This document shows positions 28,986 to 38,110 of a stretch of DNA of 64,000 nucleotides, piece by piece. Under the pieces are notes generated by a model, which was not told where the DNA came from, made no database searches, and saw nothing but the letters and a program-made list of their open reading frames with translations. The position numbers and the translations under genes were made by a program. The DNA comes from Olivibacter domesticus (GTDB lineage Bacteria; Bacteroidota; Bacteroidia; Sphingobacteriales; Sphingobacteriaceae). Each line of letters begins with the position of its first letter. Position 1 is the first letter of the stretch. The stretch lies in NCBI RefSeq assembly GCF_900109575.1, contig NZ_FOAF01000001.1:2265662-2329661 (forward strand), given 5' to 3'.

Positions 28986-30770
28986 TTACTTTATTAGCCC
29001 GGCCTTTTGCATTAAAAAAGTAGCATTTTTATTTTGCGCAATTCCCCTAATTATTTTATAATCGAAACTAAGTTTATCAGACTCAAGCCGACTTTCGAAG
29101 CAGTAATTACTTACATCTTTCGGATAGCTATTTTCGAGTGCTCCCAAAGCAAGATCATGGGTAGCGATCACGCATAGACATTCATGCGCTAAGAACTCTT
29201 CAATAAGACCAATAGATCCATGTAATTTATCAGCCGAGTTTGTTCCTTTAAGAATTTCGTCAAGGAGAATTAGCATCTTTCGTCCTTTACGCAAATTATC
29301 CATTATTTGAGAAAGTCGTTTAAGCTCCGCGTAGAAGTATGAGGTGTCCTGATCCAATGAATCTGTCACACGCATACTTGTATAAATAACTGCATTACTA
29401 CAGGTGAATTTTGTTGCAAAGACTGGAGCGCCGCAATAAGCCAATATCAGATTGACTCCAATTGTCCGGAGAAATGTACTTTTACCAGACATGTTGGCCC
29501 CCGTGAGAATCACCACTTTTTCTTCTCTTAGAGATCCGAAATTGTTTGATACACATGGATGATTTTTAATTAGTGGATGTCCCAAATTTTCAGCTTCTAT
29601 GAAAATTGATGCAGAAAATTTGGGGTAAGAATAGCTAGGATTGTTAAAAGCGAAATTCGCCAGTGAATTTAGTTCATCAAACGTGAAAATACTATCTAAC
29701 CATTCAGGCATTTGTTTTTTATGTTTCTTTTTCCATCTGTAGAGTGCCACAATACAATGAATGTCAGAAAGAAAGACTCCATTTAATACAACTGCCACCA
29801 GATCATTTAACCGCTGATCAAAAAAACTCATGATACGCGATAGCCTATTTATCTCTGTATGGGCGTTCTCACTGTTTTTTAATAGTGTTATTAAACGTTG
29901 ATTGCTAAATGTCTGCGTGTTTAAGTGTTGCAACAATTGAGCATATTTCTTTAATAGGTTGTGTTTGCGTGAAATGATAGCGTGAGCTCTATTTATGGGG
30001 CTATTGAATAGTTGTATAAATACGAGATTTATTAAAACGGAAACAATTAAACCAACATATGATATCATTCCCACGATAGCAAAGATTAAAATGGAGAGGG
30101 TGACTGTAGGTAGTAAAAAGCTAAAAAAACGAATAATGGGCCTATTTAGAGTGTTTTTTGGAGATTCTAGCCATGCGGTAAGTTGAGAAATATCTTCTGA
30201 ATCCTCCCGGTTTTCTAAGCCTATTGCCATGAAATGCTGTCGAAAGTCTACCAAACACGTTAGCTCCGACACTGCATGTTGGCGTTCGAGTATCTTCGCA
30301 ACATTTACATTCGTACATTTAAGACTCTCTACCAGAAAACGTTCACCGGAAAATGTGCACGTTCGATTCATATTCTGGAAAAGAGAGTTGGCTCCAAAAA
30401 CGTCTAAATCGTATGAAAAGGGGTGATTTGTATCTACATATATGGAACCAGATGGCAAAGACGAATATTCCCCTCTTAAGGAAGATTTTTCTTGTTCATT
30501 GATTGTTTTTAAACGATAAAAATGTAAACGCTGTTTATTTGCCTTGGCATCGGCAATAACTATCACAAGAAAACTTGCTGTGCTAATTAGTGCTATTGAT
30601 AGCCAAAACGTAGACAAATATGTCATAGCCATCCATGTTCCAGCTACTATAAAAATCCCAAGAACTAATCTCAAGGAAGAAAAGAGCTTGCCTCTTTTTT
30701 TGAAATGGGCTTCTTTTTCTGAAAAATCGCCAATACGGTTGGCATAAAGTATATCCAAGTCTTTTGCCAT
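28986..30770 (-). CDS. MutS-like ATPase with N-terminal membrane segments
   Basis: A 594-aa protein. The C-terminal half is a MutS-type ATPase: Walker A GANMSGKSTFLRTIG (about residue 430), the conserved STR-like SMRVTDSLDQDTSYFYAEL, Walker B LILLDEILKGTNS, and the ATHD switch. The N-terminal half lacks the mismatch-recognition and connector domains of MutS1. Instead it has two close hydrophobic segments (about 40-80) and another pair (about 220-260), so it is likely membrane-anchored. Such proteins are common in Bacteroidota and are annotated as mismatch repair by similarity, but classic repair is doubtful. The ATG at 30770 is preferred; the frame extends to a TTG at 30812. Confidence 0.85.
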   Translation of the reverse strand: MAKDLDILYANRIGDFSEKEAHFKKRGKLFSSLRLVLGIFIVAGTWMAMTYLSTFWLSIALISTASFLVIVIADAKANKQRLHFYRLKTINEQEKSSLRGEYSSLPSGSIYVDTNHPFSYDLDVFGANSLFQNMNRTCTFSGERFLVESLKCTNVNVAKILERQHAVSELTCLVDFRQHFMAIGLENREDSEDISQLTAWLESPKNTLNRPIIRFFSFLLPTVTLSILIFAIVGMISYVGLIVSVLINLVFIQLFNSPINRAHAIISRKHNLLKKYAQLLQHLNTQTFSNQRLITLLKNSENAHTEINRLSRIMSFFDQRLNDLVAVVLNGVFLSDIHCIVALYRWKKKHKKQMPEWLDSIFTFDELNSLANFAFNNPSYSYPKFSASIFIEAENLGHPLIKNHPCVSNNFGSLREEKVVILTGANMSGKSTFLRTIGVNLILAYCGAPVFATKFTCSNAVIYTSMRVTDSLDQDTSYFYAELKRLSQIMDNLRKGRKMLILLDEILKGTNSADKLHGSIGLIEEFLAHECLCVIATHDLALGALENSYPKDVSNYCFESRLESDKLSFDYKIIRGIAQNKNATFLMQKAGLIK

Positions 30771-31137
30771 ATAAATATCTGAAGGTATATTGTTGTTACT
30801 ATTTTGTATCAAAGTTCAGTGTTTTTTGCGCAGCTTTTATATGATCTTATACTTTTTTAATATTTACATCATTACAAAGTATAGTTGTGGAACTTGAATA
30901 TACTTTCTTTAAAACCAACCTTTCTCGTAAAGAAAATTGAGTTGGATTGCCCTTTTCGGTACAAGCCATCTCCTATTCGTATTCTCAATCGTATTTATTA
31001 ATCTCCCGACGGCCGCGCGCTGTGGAATACTATTTGTTCACTTGAATCATTTTGAACAAACTTGCTTCAATCTTGCTCAACGATATTTTCAACAAAAAGG
31101 TAATTTGCTGAACGAAATATAACAAAAATTAACGGTC
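30771..31137. other. Divergent intergenic region with an 8-bp inverted repeat
   Basis: This region separates the leftward MutS-like gene from the rightward beta-helix gene. TTTGTTCA (31033-31040) and TGAACAAA (31053-31060) form a perfect inverted repeat with a 12-nt spacer, about 80 bp before the beta-helix start. It could be an operator or a leader hairpin. I see no gene and no exact consensus promoter. Confidence 0.4.
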
Positions 31138-32196
31138 ATGTATCTTAGCATCATTAAATCAGGTAAAACCTATAAATTAATTTCTCTATATGTTTTATGT
31201 ATAATTTCGACTACTGCTTCAATTGCACAAACGTTGTTCGTTGATCCAAAAGGAAAAGATGATGCTACAGGAGCAATGCATGACCCTTTGGCTAGCCTTG
31301 AAAAAGCAGTTTCCTTAGCAAATGGTTTTAGTGGAAATGATCCCATTACAATAAAATTGGCCCCAGGTTTGTATTCACTTACCAGGCAGGTGGTTCTTGA
31401 ATCCAGCGGTATAACAGAAAATAGCGCAAAATATACAATAGAAGCTTCTATTTTGCCCGATAGTGAGGATTGGTTGCCGTCCAAAATGCCTGTGATACAG
31501 TCTGTCTCTCCCAACAACAAAAATTATGGAAATTTCGATCATTGTATAGGTATTCAGGTTGAAAGAAATAATACTTGCTTTAGGGGTATAAAATTTGTTG
31601 GCAATAGCCACCCTTCAGTCGTTTATTATTACGCCATTGAACGTCATCGCCCCGAGCTGGAAGGTATGGAAATATCGCAATGTTATTTTGTCGGGAATAA
31701 ACATGCTGCTCCAATCCAGGGAGCGGTCTTTGCCCAAGGGAGTGATATTAAAATAGACCATTGCATATTTTATGAATGCAAGAATGCACTTTTGCTATTT
31801 TTATCCGTCACGGGCTTTTCATTAACTAATTCTATCTTATACGGATCTTATGAAGGCGCTATCTGGTTTGGGAAATATTCAGATTTTGTTTTCAGCGATA
31901 ATATTGTAGCCAATAACAATTGCTTTTGGGTAAGTATGAAAGATTATAAATCACACTACATTTTTAACAATTCCTTGATCACCAGCAATGCCCGCTTTAT
32001 GGGTCTGAATAATAATGGAACTATTGAGAAAGATACAAGTAATATTCCAATAATGTGGAACATTCAGCAATCGGGCCGGGTTATTTTGAATGAAATAGAT
32101 CAGGATACTATTCCTAGGGATTATCTACATCTATCCCCAAACTCTGCTGGAAGACATATCTCAGCCGGCATATTCCGATCCCCAAAAAAACGTTAA
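31138..32196 (+). CDS. Secreted right-handed parallel beta-helix protein
   Basis: A 352-aa exported protein with a signal peptide (hydrophobic residues about 15-30, cleaved after SIAQ). The sequence begins like polysaccharide-lyase or DUF1565-type beta-helix proteins (TLFVDPKGKDDATGAMHDPLASLEKAV) and continues with short strands and Asn/Cys ladders (FRGIKFVGNSH, ISQCYFVGNKH, IDHCIFYECKN, LTNSILYGSYEGAI, FSDNIVANNN). These coil into a parallel beta-helix, a fold used by pectate lyases, carbohydrate esterases and adhesins. No lyase catalytic motif is obvious. The next gene, a CehA-like secreted protein, lies 245 bp downstream on the same strand. Substrate and activity are unknown. Confidence 0.75.
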   Translation: MYLSIIKSGKTYKLISLYVLCIISTTASIAQTLFVDPKGKDDATGAMHDPLASLEKAVSLANGFSGNDPITIKLAPGLYSLTRQVVLESSGITENSAKYTIEASILPDSEDWLPSKMPVIQSVSPNNKNYGNFDHCIGIQVERNNTCFRGIKFVGNSHPSVVYYYAIERHRPELEGMEISQCYFVGNKHAAPIQGAVFAQGSDIKIDHCIFYECKNALLLFLSVTGFSLTNSILYGSYEGAIWFGKYSDFVFSDNIVANNNCFWVSMKDYKSHYIFNNSLITSNARFMGLNNNGTIEKDTSNIPIMWNIQQSGRVILNEIDQDTIPRDYLHLSPNSAGRHISAGIFRSPKKR

Positions 32197-32441
32197 AACT
32201 TGCAACTATTTTTTCTTTACCTAATGACCATAAATTCTCCCTGATCTTGTGGCAGAACAAGAAATGTATAGTTCAAGAAAATATACTAGCATTATAGGTA
32301 CAGAAGCTGGTAAATTATAGAGGTATACCAAACGAATAGATCGAATCTATTATTTGCTTTGATACACATTATCGAAATTTTGCAACACATTGACTTTGTT
32401 AATAAAATCACTTTGCCTTATTTTGTAGAAACCCATTATAA

Positions 32442-34541
32442 ATGAATTACATGCTTATCCGCCCAATTGTTATTCTCTTTTTTATTTGTTGTACAAATAT
32501 TATTTTAGCTCAAACACCCGCAATAAACAGCCAAAAGTTCGATAAAAAAGCTGGGGCAAGCTTAACATATGGAGACAAGATCTTAAAAATAAAATGGCCT
32601 GCCGGTAATAATGATTATGGACAAGTTGAGCTCGATATGGAAAACGGGAAACCCCTGTTTAGTCGTATCCTGTTAGGAAAGGTGAAATCGGCCAAGCTTG
32701 TTTCTTCAAATCTAGACCCTTCTTTTTTGTTAACTATCGGTAAAAGAGACTTGGTCTCACAAAACGGTTGGAACATTTTTTTTGATAAGGTACCAAAAAA
32801 ACCTTTTAAAACTTACGACGTAAAACTGGAAAAATCTAGCGCAGTGGTGGAAACTGTTGGAAGCCACACGGTAGTAAAAATCTCCTCGCTTAAGGCAGAT
32901 AGCTTCAACGGCGACCTTGAAATCACCTTTTATAATGGTAGTCCGCTTTTTAATATTGCGGCAGTAATGGCCACAGATATCGATTCTTCTGCTATCGTTT
33001 ACGATGCTGGTTTAGTAAGCCAGGCCCCAGAATGGGAAACTGTATCCTGGATCAATACAGCCGACAGTTTGCAAACCACTAATATGGTTCCGACTGATAC
33101 TTCCAAAAATATTGCTGTAAAATACCGCACCATTGCCGCAAAAGGAAAACAAGGTACGCTAGCGTTGTTTCCTGCACCGCACCAATACTTTTATCCGCTT
33201 GATGAAGCCTTTAATCTTAAATTCACCTGGTATGGTAATAACTATCGAAAAATGGTTGACGGATATGGTATTGGCATCCGACAAGACCTGCAGGGCGACA
33301 AAAGATTTGTGCCTTGGTTCAATGCTCCTCCGGGAACCAAGCAACGCCTAAATTTCTTTTGCCTGTTGAGCACGGAAGATGAAAACAGTACCTTTTCCGC
33401 CATAAAAAAATTCACGCATAATGATGCGTATGTTAAACTTCCGGGTTATAAAACGATGTCAAGCCATTTTCACAACGAATTCATCATGAACGTTGTACTG
33501 GCAAATAAGCCCATCCCTGAAGTTCCTGATTTTGTTAAGGTATTTAAAAGAACAGGGGTTGATATCGTGCATTTGGCCGAATTTCATTATACAGCACACC
33601 CTAAAGGACCAGATGAACAAAGGTTAAAAGAACTACACGCCCTTTTTGAACAATGCAAACGACTGTCGGACGATAGGCTTCTCCTTCTGCCTGGCGAAGA
33701 ACCCAATGAATTCTTTGGGGGCCACTGGCTTTCTCTTTTTCCCAAGCCTGTTTATTGGATTATGTCGCGTGAAAAAGGGCTCGCATTTTCAGAGAACCAT
33801 CCATCATATGGAAAGATATACCATATTGGGGATAAAAAGGATATGCTTAAACTTCTTGAACAGGAAAATGGTCTAGCGTGGACAGCCCACGCACGGACAA
33901 AAGGCTCAGTGGAGACGCCCGATCTCTATAAAAATGAAGACTTCTTTTTATCGGATCATTTTATGGGCGCCGCATGGAAGCCTATGCCCGCCGACTTATC
34001 CCAACCAAGACTTGGCAAACGGGTACTTGATTTAATGGACGACATGAACAACTGGAACTTAAAAAAGACCGTCATCTCCGAAGCCGATCTTTTTACAATA
34101 ACACCGGAAAACGAGATGTATGCCCATATGAACGTAAATTATCTGATGCTCGACTCTCTACCTAAATTTACTGATAGCTGGCAGCCAGTGCTCAATAGTA
34201 TGCAAAAAGGCCGGTTCTTCACCAGTACCGGAGAAGTATTAATGCCAAGCTTAACCATCAATGGTAAGCAATCAGGAGAAACGTTACAACTCGACGATTC
34301 CGGGCTTGCCACGGTTAAGCTCGATCTAAACTGGACTTTTCCAATGAATTTTGTGGAAGTGATTTCGGGTGATGGGAATAAAGTTTATAGAGAAAAGATC
34401 GATCTTACTAAAACAGAGGCTTTTGGATCACAGTCATTACAGTTTAAAACGAAACTTAGTGATAGAACATGGGTTCGAATTGAGGCCTGGGACATTGCTG
34501 CAAATGGTGCCTTTAGCCAGTCTTTCTATATAGCTAAGTAA
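32442..34541 (+). CDS. Exported CehA/McbA-like (PHP superfamily) metallohydrolase-type protein
   Basis: A 699-aa protein with a signal peptide (residues 1-23, ending ILAQ). The N-terminal 330 residues are beta-rich. The C-terminal part has the pattern of CehA/McbA-type PHP-superfamily proteins: SSHFHNEF near 345, DIVHLAEFHYTAHP, LLLLPGEEPNEFFGGHW, GLAWTAHARTKGS, then VLNSMQKGRFFTSTGEVLMPSLTING near the end. The His and Glu/Asp residues in these motifs are candidates for metal binding, though the canonical HxH is altered to HFHNE. CehA members hydrolyse carbamate or phosphate esters; the substrate here is unknown. Together with the beta-helix gene upstream it may form an exported degradation pair (inference). 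Confidence 0.6.
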   Translation: MNYMLIRPIVILFFICCTNIILAQTPAINSQKFDKKAGASLTYGDKILKIKWPAGNNDYGQVELDMENGKPLFSRILLGKVKSAKLVSSNLDPSFLLTIGKRDLVSQNGWNIFFDKVPKKPFKTYDVKLEKSSAVVETVGSHTVVKISSLKADSFNGDLEITFYNGSPLFNIAAVMATDIDSSAIVYDAGLVSQAPEWETVSWINTADSLQTTNMVPTDTSKNIAVKYRTIAAKGKQGTLALFPAPHQYFYPLDEAFNLKFTWYGNNYRKMVDGYGIGIRQDLQGDKRFVPWFNAPPGTKQRLNFFCLLSTEDENSTFSAIKKFTHNDAYVKLPGYKTMSSHFHNEFIMNVVLANKPIPEVPDFVKVFKRTGVDIVHLAEFHYTAHPKGPDEQRLKELHALFEQCKRLSDDRLLLLPGEEPNEFFGGHWLSLFPKPVYWIMSREKGLAFSENHPSYGKIYHIGDKKDMLKLLEQENGLAWTAHARTKGSVETPDLYKNEDFFLSDHFMGAAWKPMPADLSQPRLGKRVLDLMDDMNNWNLKKTVISEADLFTITPENEMYAHMNVNYLMLDSLPKFTDSWQPVLNSMQKGRFFTSTGEVLMPSLTINGKQSGETLQLDDSGLATVKLDLNWTFPMNFVEVISGDGNKVYREKIDLTKTEAFGSQSLQFKTKLSDRTWVRIEAWDIAANGAFSQSFYIAK

Positions 34542-35025
34542 TCTTGTTATTGGATATTAGATAGGCTTTTATATTTAGTTAAAAAACTATTAAAATAAAG
34601 CAATTATAAATCTTTATAACAGCAAAACCAGCTATTGCATTGTCGTATTGTTTATAGTCAATTCTTCATCAACTCAGCATTGGTGGTGGTACTGACTGAC
34701 TTCTGAATTTTGTACTATCCTATTTCTGTTAAGTTTCTCTTGCTTATAAATCATTATTTTTACGTAGGTTTGGCTTTTATATTTTTTTTAGACAAATGTT
34801 AAACAATACAACCGAAAGAGCTTATCCTTCCTCGTTTAAGAGGCCGATCCTCTTTACCGAAGCGTTCTTCAACGACTCACCCATTCGTGCAATCTAATAA
34901 ATAGAGCCTTTTCCTGCTCTATATCCCCTTTGGTATCGACATCATATCGGGGTAGTTTCTTATTGAATTTATTAAATACAAATTGATTGACACTATCGGT
35001 ATCATCTGATAGGAAATTAAAAAAA
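34542..35025. other. Intergenic region with a predicted promoter and a possible 33-codon ORF
   Basis: The first 220 bp are AT-rich with no gene. A consensus-like promoter lies at 34740-34772, followed 23 bp later by an ATG that opens a 33-codon frame (34796-34897). Two short hairpins follow: AAGAGG/CCTCTT around 34840 and AGAGC/GCTCT at 34905-34922. The rest could be a long leader of the DMT transporter gene. A 125-codon frame on the opposite strand overlaps the transporter start and is not credible. Confidence 0.4.
34740..34772 (+). promoter_or_regulatory. Candidate Bacteroidota promoter (TTG-N22-TAGGTTTG)
   Basis: TTG at 34740-34742 and TAGGTTTG at 34765-34772 fit the TTG-N17-23-TAnnTTTG consensus with a 22-bp spacer. 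It could drive the DMT transporter gene (ATG 35026) with a leader of roughly 250 nt, or the small frame at 34796. Confidence 0.4.
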
Positions 35026-35910
35026 ATGAAAAAGTCATATTTAGCAATGCACGCTGCTATTATTCTTGCTGGTTTTACAGGTGTATTCGGAAAACTAATA
35101 GATCTTAATGAAGGATTGTTAGCCTGGTATAGGGTATTGTTCTCAGCCATTGCAGCATATATATTATTGCTTATCACCAAAACACCTTCGAAGTTAAGAA
35201 TGGCAGAACAATTTGCCGTTGGCAAGGTGGGGATCTTCCTCGCCATACACTGGGTGTTTTTCTATGCCAGTATCAAGTATGCTAACATATCAATCGGAGC
35301 TGTCTGTTACTGCCTAACCAGTTTCTTTACCGCAATTTTTGAACCGCTGATTAACAGAAGAAAATTCTCCATGTCAGAGCTCCTGCTAAGTGCCATAACG
35401 CTTTTTGGCATTAGTCTAATCTTCCATTTTGATGCCTCCTATCAACTGGGGATCGTATTTGGCGTAATATCATCAGCCTTTGCGGCGCTCTACACTATCT
35501 TCAACGAACGTTTAGTTAGTAAGCATGACGCAAAATTGATCAATTTTTACCAAATGTGTACAGGAACAATTGGCTTAGGTTTACTGATGCCTGTCTACCT
35601 ATATTTCTTCCCGACACAGCGTCTCTTCCCGAGTCAAAGCGACTTTTTCTATCTGCTCCTATTGGCTATTTTTTGTACGGTAGGACTCTATATATTGTTT
35701 GCGGAATCTTTGAAGCGCTTTTCGGCATTTACGGTAAATCTGAGCTTTAACCTCGAGCCGCTCTATGCTATCTTACTTGCATTCCTTTTTTTTAAGGAGG
35801 GTAAGGAGATGAATGCCTCTTTTTATATAGGATTGTTGTTTGTTATGAGCTCAGTGTTACTCCAGACGGTTATCTCCGCAAAGAAAAGGTATAAATCTTT
35901 AAGCCACTGA
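35026..35910 (+). CDS. DMT-superfamily (EamA) inner-membrane transporter
   Basis: A 294-aa polytopic protein with about ten hydrophobic helices arranged as two EamA-like halves, as in drug/metabolite exporters of the DMT superfamily. The first half opens with SYLAMHAAIILAGFTGVFGKLI and has the typical WYRVLFSAIAAYILL. The second half starts near residue 145 (QLGIVFGVISSAFAALYTIFNERLV) and ends with a basic tail (SAKKRYKSLSH). The ATG at 35026 is chosen because AGGAAATT lies at a ribosome-binding distance, while the longer frame begins with a TTG. The transported compound cannot be told from sequence. The gene is monocistronic as far as can be seen. Confidence 0.9.
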   Translation: MKKSYLAMHAAIILAGFTGVFGKLIDLNEGLLAWYRVLFSAIAAYILLLITKTPSKLRMAEQFAVGKVGIFLAIHWVFFYASIKYANISIGAVCYCLTSFFTAIFEPLINRRKFSMSELLLSAITLFGISLIFHFDASYQLGIVFGVISSAFAALYTIFNERLVSKHDAKLINFYQMCTGTIGLGLLMPVYLYFFPTQRLFPSQSDFFYLLLLAIFCTVGLYILFAESLKRFSAFTVNLSFNLEPLYAILLAFLFFKEGKEMNASFYIGLLFVMSSVLLQTVISAKKRYKSLSH

Positions 35911-36046
35911 ATTCGGTTCTACAAATCAGACACCATAGTTCGACATCCGTTAAATTAAGTTAATCAAAATTCAGCTCGCAATTTTAATTTGTTGACTTTT
36001 TTCAAAGTTTTATAACTGGAACTAACTAAATTTATAAAAAAAAGAC

Positions 36047-36409
36047 ATGGCTGAACTTGGTATACAAAAATTGAGGCACGAGCAGGTGCAATACATCGAA
36101 TTTCTATCAAAAAATATTGATCGAGCCAAAGCATTTTACGCAAAATGCTTTGGCTGGGTTTTCACTGGCTACGGGCCCACCTACACTGCTTTTGAAGGTG
36201 ATTATGTTGATGGCGGTTTTACGACTGGTGAACCTGTAAAAGGTACGATACTACTTGTTCTCTATTCGAAAAATATTGAAGTAACCAAGGATAAAATTGT
36301 AAAGGCCGGAGGCATTATTGAAAAAGATATATTTAATTTCCCTGGTGGTAAACGCTTTCATTTTATAGATCCTGATGGTTATGAGCTTGCCGTCTGGTCG
36401 CAACAATAA
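36047..36409 (+). CDS. VOC (glyoxalase/bleomycin-resistance-like) family protein
   Basis: A 120-aa protein built as one VOC module of two beta-alpha-beta-beta-beta repeats: VQYIEFLSKNIDRAKAFYAKCFGW at the start, then GTILLVLYSKNIEVTKDKIVKAGG, and the closing FPGGKRFHFIDPDGYELAVW. VOC proteins act as metal-dependent lyases, dioxygenases or binding proteins; the short length and HFIDPDGYELAVW ending resemble glyoxalase-like resistance proteins. It would act in the cytoplasm as a dimer. An AraC-type regulator follows about 125 bp downstream on the same strand and might control it, but no operator is evident. Confidence 0.88.
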   Translation: MAELGIQKLRHEQVQYIEFLSKNIDRAKAFYAKCFGWVFTGYGPTYTAFEGDYVDGGFTTGEPVKGTILLVLYSKNIEVTKDKIVKAGGIIEKDIFNFPGGKRFHFIDPDGYELAVWSQQ

Positions 36410-36533
36410 GTAAGATAATTGGCTTAAACAAGACAAATTTCGATTACCGATTCCTGGATGGGAAATACAAAAGCTTAGCTTTAATCTATCCACTTGTTAT
36501 TCAATTGTCTTTCTATTTTGAATTATAGACCAA

Positions 36534-37340
36534 ATGAAATTCATCACTATACAGCCACCAGCCTCACTTTCAAGGTATGTGTCTAGCTTTTGGGCACTTG
36601 AAGGAAGTTCCAGTATTTTGAGCCCATATGTTTTCAGGCTAATGGCTGATGGTATGGCCGCGTTAGTATTTCACTATTCCGGTGCTTTTAATGAAGTTTA
36701 TCACGATGGGCGCCAGGAAGAATCGATTATATCCGGGCTTACTTCTCAATCGGAAAAATTTAGAATATTTTCAATAAATAGGGATTTTGCCATGTTTGGG
36801 GCACATTTATATCCCTATGCTATATCTCATCTTTTTTCAATCCCTTCTACTGAGCTAAAAAACCAACTGATAGACCTGAAATCACTGCTTGGCAAACATG
36901 ACGATGGTCTTGAAGAAGGAATCATGTTGGCAAAAGATCTTCCAGCAAGGGTAAAAATTATTACAAGATTTTTAGAAAACAGGCTTTGCAAAATCCCTCC
37001 TATTCCACCTGGAATTTTTGAGACCATTAACTATATTACGAAAACGAATGGCACCATTGAGGTGGATGCATTGGCTCAACGAAACTTCCTGTCGATGCGG
37101 CAATTTGAACGAAATTTCAAACAGTATTCAGGCTTCAGCCCAAAAACATTTTCTCGGATTATTAGATTTCAAAACGCCTTATCTCAAAAGGATAAATCCA
37201 AAAAAACGCTGACACAAATAGCTTTTGATGCGGGCTATTCTGACCAAGCACATTTTATAAGAGATTTTAAAGAATTTTCGGGCATTACACCAAAAGAGTA
37301 CTTTCGTGAAAGGAGTGAAAATTCCAATTTCAAATTATAG
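36534..37340 (+). CDS. AraC-family transcriptional regulator (DUF6597-like N-terminus)
   Basis: A 268-aa regulator. The N-terminal half starts FITIQPPASLSRYVSSFWALEG, typical of the cupin-like sensor domain found with DUF6597 in Bacteroidota. The C-terminal 100 residues form the paired helix-turn-helix of AraC proteins: LAQRNFLSMRQFERNFKQYSGFSPKTFSRIIRF followed by LTQIAFDAGYSDQAHFIRDFKEFSGITPKEYF. The second helix-turn-helix is close to the family consensus, so DNA binding is very likely. The ligand is unknown. Neighbours are the VOC protein upstream and a DUF1569 protein downstream, both possible targets. Confidence 0.92.
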   Translation: MKFITIQPPASLSRYVSSFWALEGSSSILSPYVFRLMADGMAALVFHYSGAFNEVYHDGRQEESIISGLTSQSEKFRIFSINRDFAMFGAHLYPYAISHLFSIPSTELKNQLIDLKSLLGKHDDGLEEGIMLAKDLPARVKIITRFLENRLCKIPPIPPGIFETINYITKTNGTIEVDALAQRNFLSMRQFERNFKQYSGFSPKTFSRIIRFQNALSQKDKSKKTLTQIAFDAGYSDQAHFIRDFKEFSGITPKEYFRERSENSNFKL

Positions 37341-37604
37341 AATGACTGATAATAGAGGTCGCCAATGACTCACCAGGCTTAAGGGTGATAAGCTGATCCC
37401 TGTTCATATATAACCGTACCTTATAAAAAAAATTAAAATGTCGTGTTTATTCAATTTTCATGAGATCGGTTGGCCGATTTTTGTTGAGAAATTAACAGGA
37501 AAGTTATGAGTATGCCAAACTGCCTGCAAGTGCTGATACAATCCTTTCGGCAATACTTGGTGGATAACTTTTCCAAATAGTTAACCTTTATTCAATTAAC
37601 GAAT

Positions 37605-38060
37605 ATGAATTTGAAATCTGTTTTTCAAGAAGAAACTCGAAGGGAATTAATCAATAGGATAAACTCCCTAAGTTCTGACAACAATGCCTTGTGGGGCAAA
37701 ATGAATAGCTATCAAATGACTAAACATTGCACTATCTGGGACGAATGGATACAAGGAAAGAATAGTCCAGTATATAAACAAGATTTTCTTGGTAAGCTTT
37801 TTGGCAAAATGGCATTAAAAAGCAATACCAAAGATGACAAACCAATGAGTAAAGGAATGCCTGCCGGTAAATTTGCAGTGAAAGAAAAAGAGGGGGATAT
37901 TGAAAACCAAAAGCACATCTGGGTGTCTCTTATTGCTAATTATGAATATTACGAGAATCCAAACTTTATACATGATTTTTTTGGACGCATGACACGTGAT
38001 CAAATAGGGATTTTTGTTTATAAACATGCTGATCACCATTTACGACAGTTTGGCCTTTAA
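37605..38060 (+). CDS. DUF1569 (DinB-like four-helix) protein
   Basis: A 151-aa protein matching the DUF1569 pattern: RINSLSSDNNALWGKMNSYQMTKHC near the start, a conserved His in MTKHCTIWD, MPAGKF in the middle and FVYKHADHHLRQFGL at the end, whose His residues match the DinB-like metal site. These proteins are small cytoplasmic four-helix bundles, possibly metal-dependent transferases for low-molecular-weight thiols, but the reaction is not established for this subfamily. No signal peptide. A short hairpin with a T-run follows at 38088-38110. Confidence 0.82.
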   Translation: MNLKSVFQEETRRELINRINSLSSDNNALWGKMNSYQMTKHCTIWDEWIQGKNSPVYKQDFLGKLFGKMALKSNTKDDKPMSKGMPAGKFAVKEKEGDIENQKHIWVSLIANYEYYENPNFIHDFFGRMTRDQIGIFVYKHADHHLRQFGL

Positions 38061-38087
38061 ATCAGGCCCTAACACTATGATTAAGGG

Positions 38088-38110
38088 AGCAGGTGCTGCT
38101 TTTCTTTTTT
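38088..38110 (+). terminator. Intrinsic terminator after the DUF1569 gene
   Basis: AGCAG (38088-38092) and CTGCT (38096-38100) form a compact stem with loop GTG, immediately followed by TTTCTTTTTT (38101-38110). It lies 28 bp after the DUF1569 stop and touches the stop of the convergent GDPD gene. Confidence 0.55.

Noticed and set aside
34869..35246. 125-codon minus-strand frame overlapping the DMT transporter start
   Set aside because: It is the reverse of a clear transporter gene with a good start and membrane helices; the peptide has no recognisable features.
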